From Synergistaceae bacterium (GTDB lineage: Bacteria; Synergistota; Synergistia; Synergistales; Synergistaceae): a DNA stretch of 14,402 nucleotides. The stretch spans positions 1 to 14,402 of the forward strand of contig JAQVPO010000006.1 in NCBI GenBank assembly GCA_028702015.1. Reading direction: 5' to 3'. This document shows, one piece after another, positions 13,697-14,402 of the stretch. The notes beneath the pieces are model-generated. The model had not been told where the DNA came from, did no database searches, and saw only the letters and a list, made by a program, of their open reading frames with translations. Made by a program: the position numbers and the translations under genes. Numbering within the stretch: the first letter of the stretch is position 1; the number at the start of each line of letters is the position of its first letter.

Positions 13697-14402
13697 ATGG
13701 GCCGGACTGTATGGTTTCCGGGACATATGGCAAAAGGCAAACGCCAGCTTGAGGCGCTTGCTTCCAATATTGACCTTATTTTAGAGGTTCGGGATGCAAG
13801 GGCACCGAACCTCTCTTCGTCACCGTTCCTTCATGTATTTGGCACTAAAATTAAGATATGGACAATCCTTTCTAAAGCTGACCTGGCGGAACCTAAAATC
13901 ACAAAAATGTGGACTGAACATTTGAAATCAAAAAAACTGCCTGCATGGCCGCTGGATCTTCGCAAGGGAGGGGTCAGCAATATCAGAAAGGAACTGAAGG
14001 AAAAGAAGCCGGCTTTCCGTGATCTCAGGATGGCGGTCGTTGGTATCCCGAATGTTGGAAAATCAATGCTCATAAACCAGCTGGTTGGAAGAAAAGCTGC
14101 TCCTGTAGGCGGCATCCCCGGGATAACCAGGGGAGTCTCCTGGTTCAGGGGGGACGGCTTTCTTCTTGTTGATTCACCCGGTATCCTTGATCCGCACAGT
14201 GACGCAAGAGCACATCGGATCATTTCATGGATAGGTTCCACAAAGGGGCAGGTAATAGGCAGCTGGGAAGAACACGCAAAAGAATGCATCGCATTCCTTA
14301 TAACGAAGGATCTATGGCAGGGTGCTGAATCTGCCTGGGGAATAAAACCTGAAGGTACTCCGGCTGATATACTTGATTCTGTGGGCAGAAGGCTTGGCAA
14401 GC
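13697..14402 (+). CDS. rbgA: Ribosome biogenesis GTPase RbgA/YlqF (3' end cut by window edge)
   Basis: The first 235 codons of a circularly permuted GTPase that acts in late 50S ribosomal subunit assembly; about 280 residues are usual, so little is missing. The N-terminus TVWFPGHMAKGKRQ is the family signature. The G motifs occur in permuted order: G4 SKAD (59-62), then G1 GIPNVGKS (116-123), then G3 DSPG (159-162), with PGITRG between as the G2 region. The ATG directly follows the lepB stop (TAA then ATG with no gap), suggesting translational coupling. The adjacency of lepB and rbgA is known in many Firmicutes, and here dapF precedes the pair. Confidence 0.95.
   Translation, partial: MGRTVWFPGHMAKGKRQLEALASNIDLILEVRDARAPNLSSSPFLHVFGTKIKIWTILSKADLAEPKITKMWTEHLKSKKLPAWPLDLRKGGVSNIRKELKEKKPAFRDLRMAVVGIPNVGKSMLINQLVGRKAAPVGGIPGITRGVSWFRGDGFLLVDSPGILDPHSDARAHRIISWIGSTKGQVIGSWEEHAKECIAFLITKDLWQGAESAWGIKPEGTPADILDSVGRRLGK

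Overview
The window looks like chromosome from an anaerobic, amino-acid- and purine-fermenting bacterium. A selenium-linked purine catabolism cluster (ygeW, ygeY, ygfK and an XdhD-type molybdenum hydroxylase) sits beside ordinary housekeeping genes (dapF, lepB, rbgA, tRNA-Val). DapF, several Sec-exported small proteins and the mix of clostridial and Gram-negative traits suggest Synergistota. A clostridial or negativicute host cannot be excluded from sequence reading alone.

Region 1 (1-7609) is a divergent purine module. On the minus strand, ygeY is followed by ygeW, which runs off the left edge. On the plus strand, ygfK is followed 13 bases later by the molybdenum hydroxylase gene. The 202-base gap between ygeY and ygfK holds a promoter-like sequence in each direction with an inverted repeat between them. 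Homologues of these genes are linked in E. coli and in gut anaerobes to anaerobic degradation of xanthine and uric acid. The likely division of labour is: the hydroxylase does redox chemistry on the purine ring, YgfK handles electrons through flavin, NAD(P) and Fe-S centres, and YgeW and YgeY process ring-opened or carbamoylated products. The usual partners ygeX, ssnA, hyuA and ygfM are not in view.

Region 2 (about 7.6-11.9 kb) is more AT-rich and accessory in character. It begins with hairpin terminators between convergent genes. Three minus-strand genes for exported proteins follow: a 273-aa Sel1-repeat protein, a 146-aa protein resembling the surface-adhesin protein E domain, and an unrecognised 395-aa protein with a long Ala/Gly/Val block and a poly-glycine C-terminus. 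The last two form a tight pair. A plus-strand diguanylate cyclase with a cysteine-containing N-terminal sensor domain closes the block. Long AT-rich gaps separate these genes.

Region 3 (11.9-14.4 kb) is conserved chromosome. A minus-strand tRNA-Val(CAC) has its own promoter and terminator. It is followed by a compact plus-strand run of dapF (diaminopimelate epimerase), lepB (signal peptidase I) and rbgA (circularly permuted ribosome-assembly GTPase, cut by the right edge). No CRISPR array, insertion sequence, integrase or rRNA was seen.
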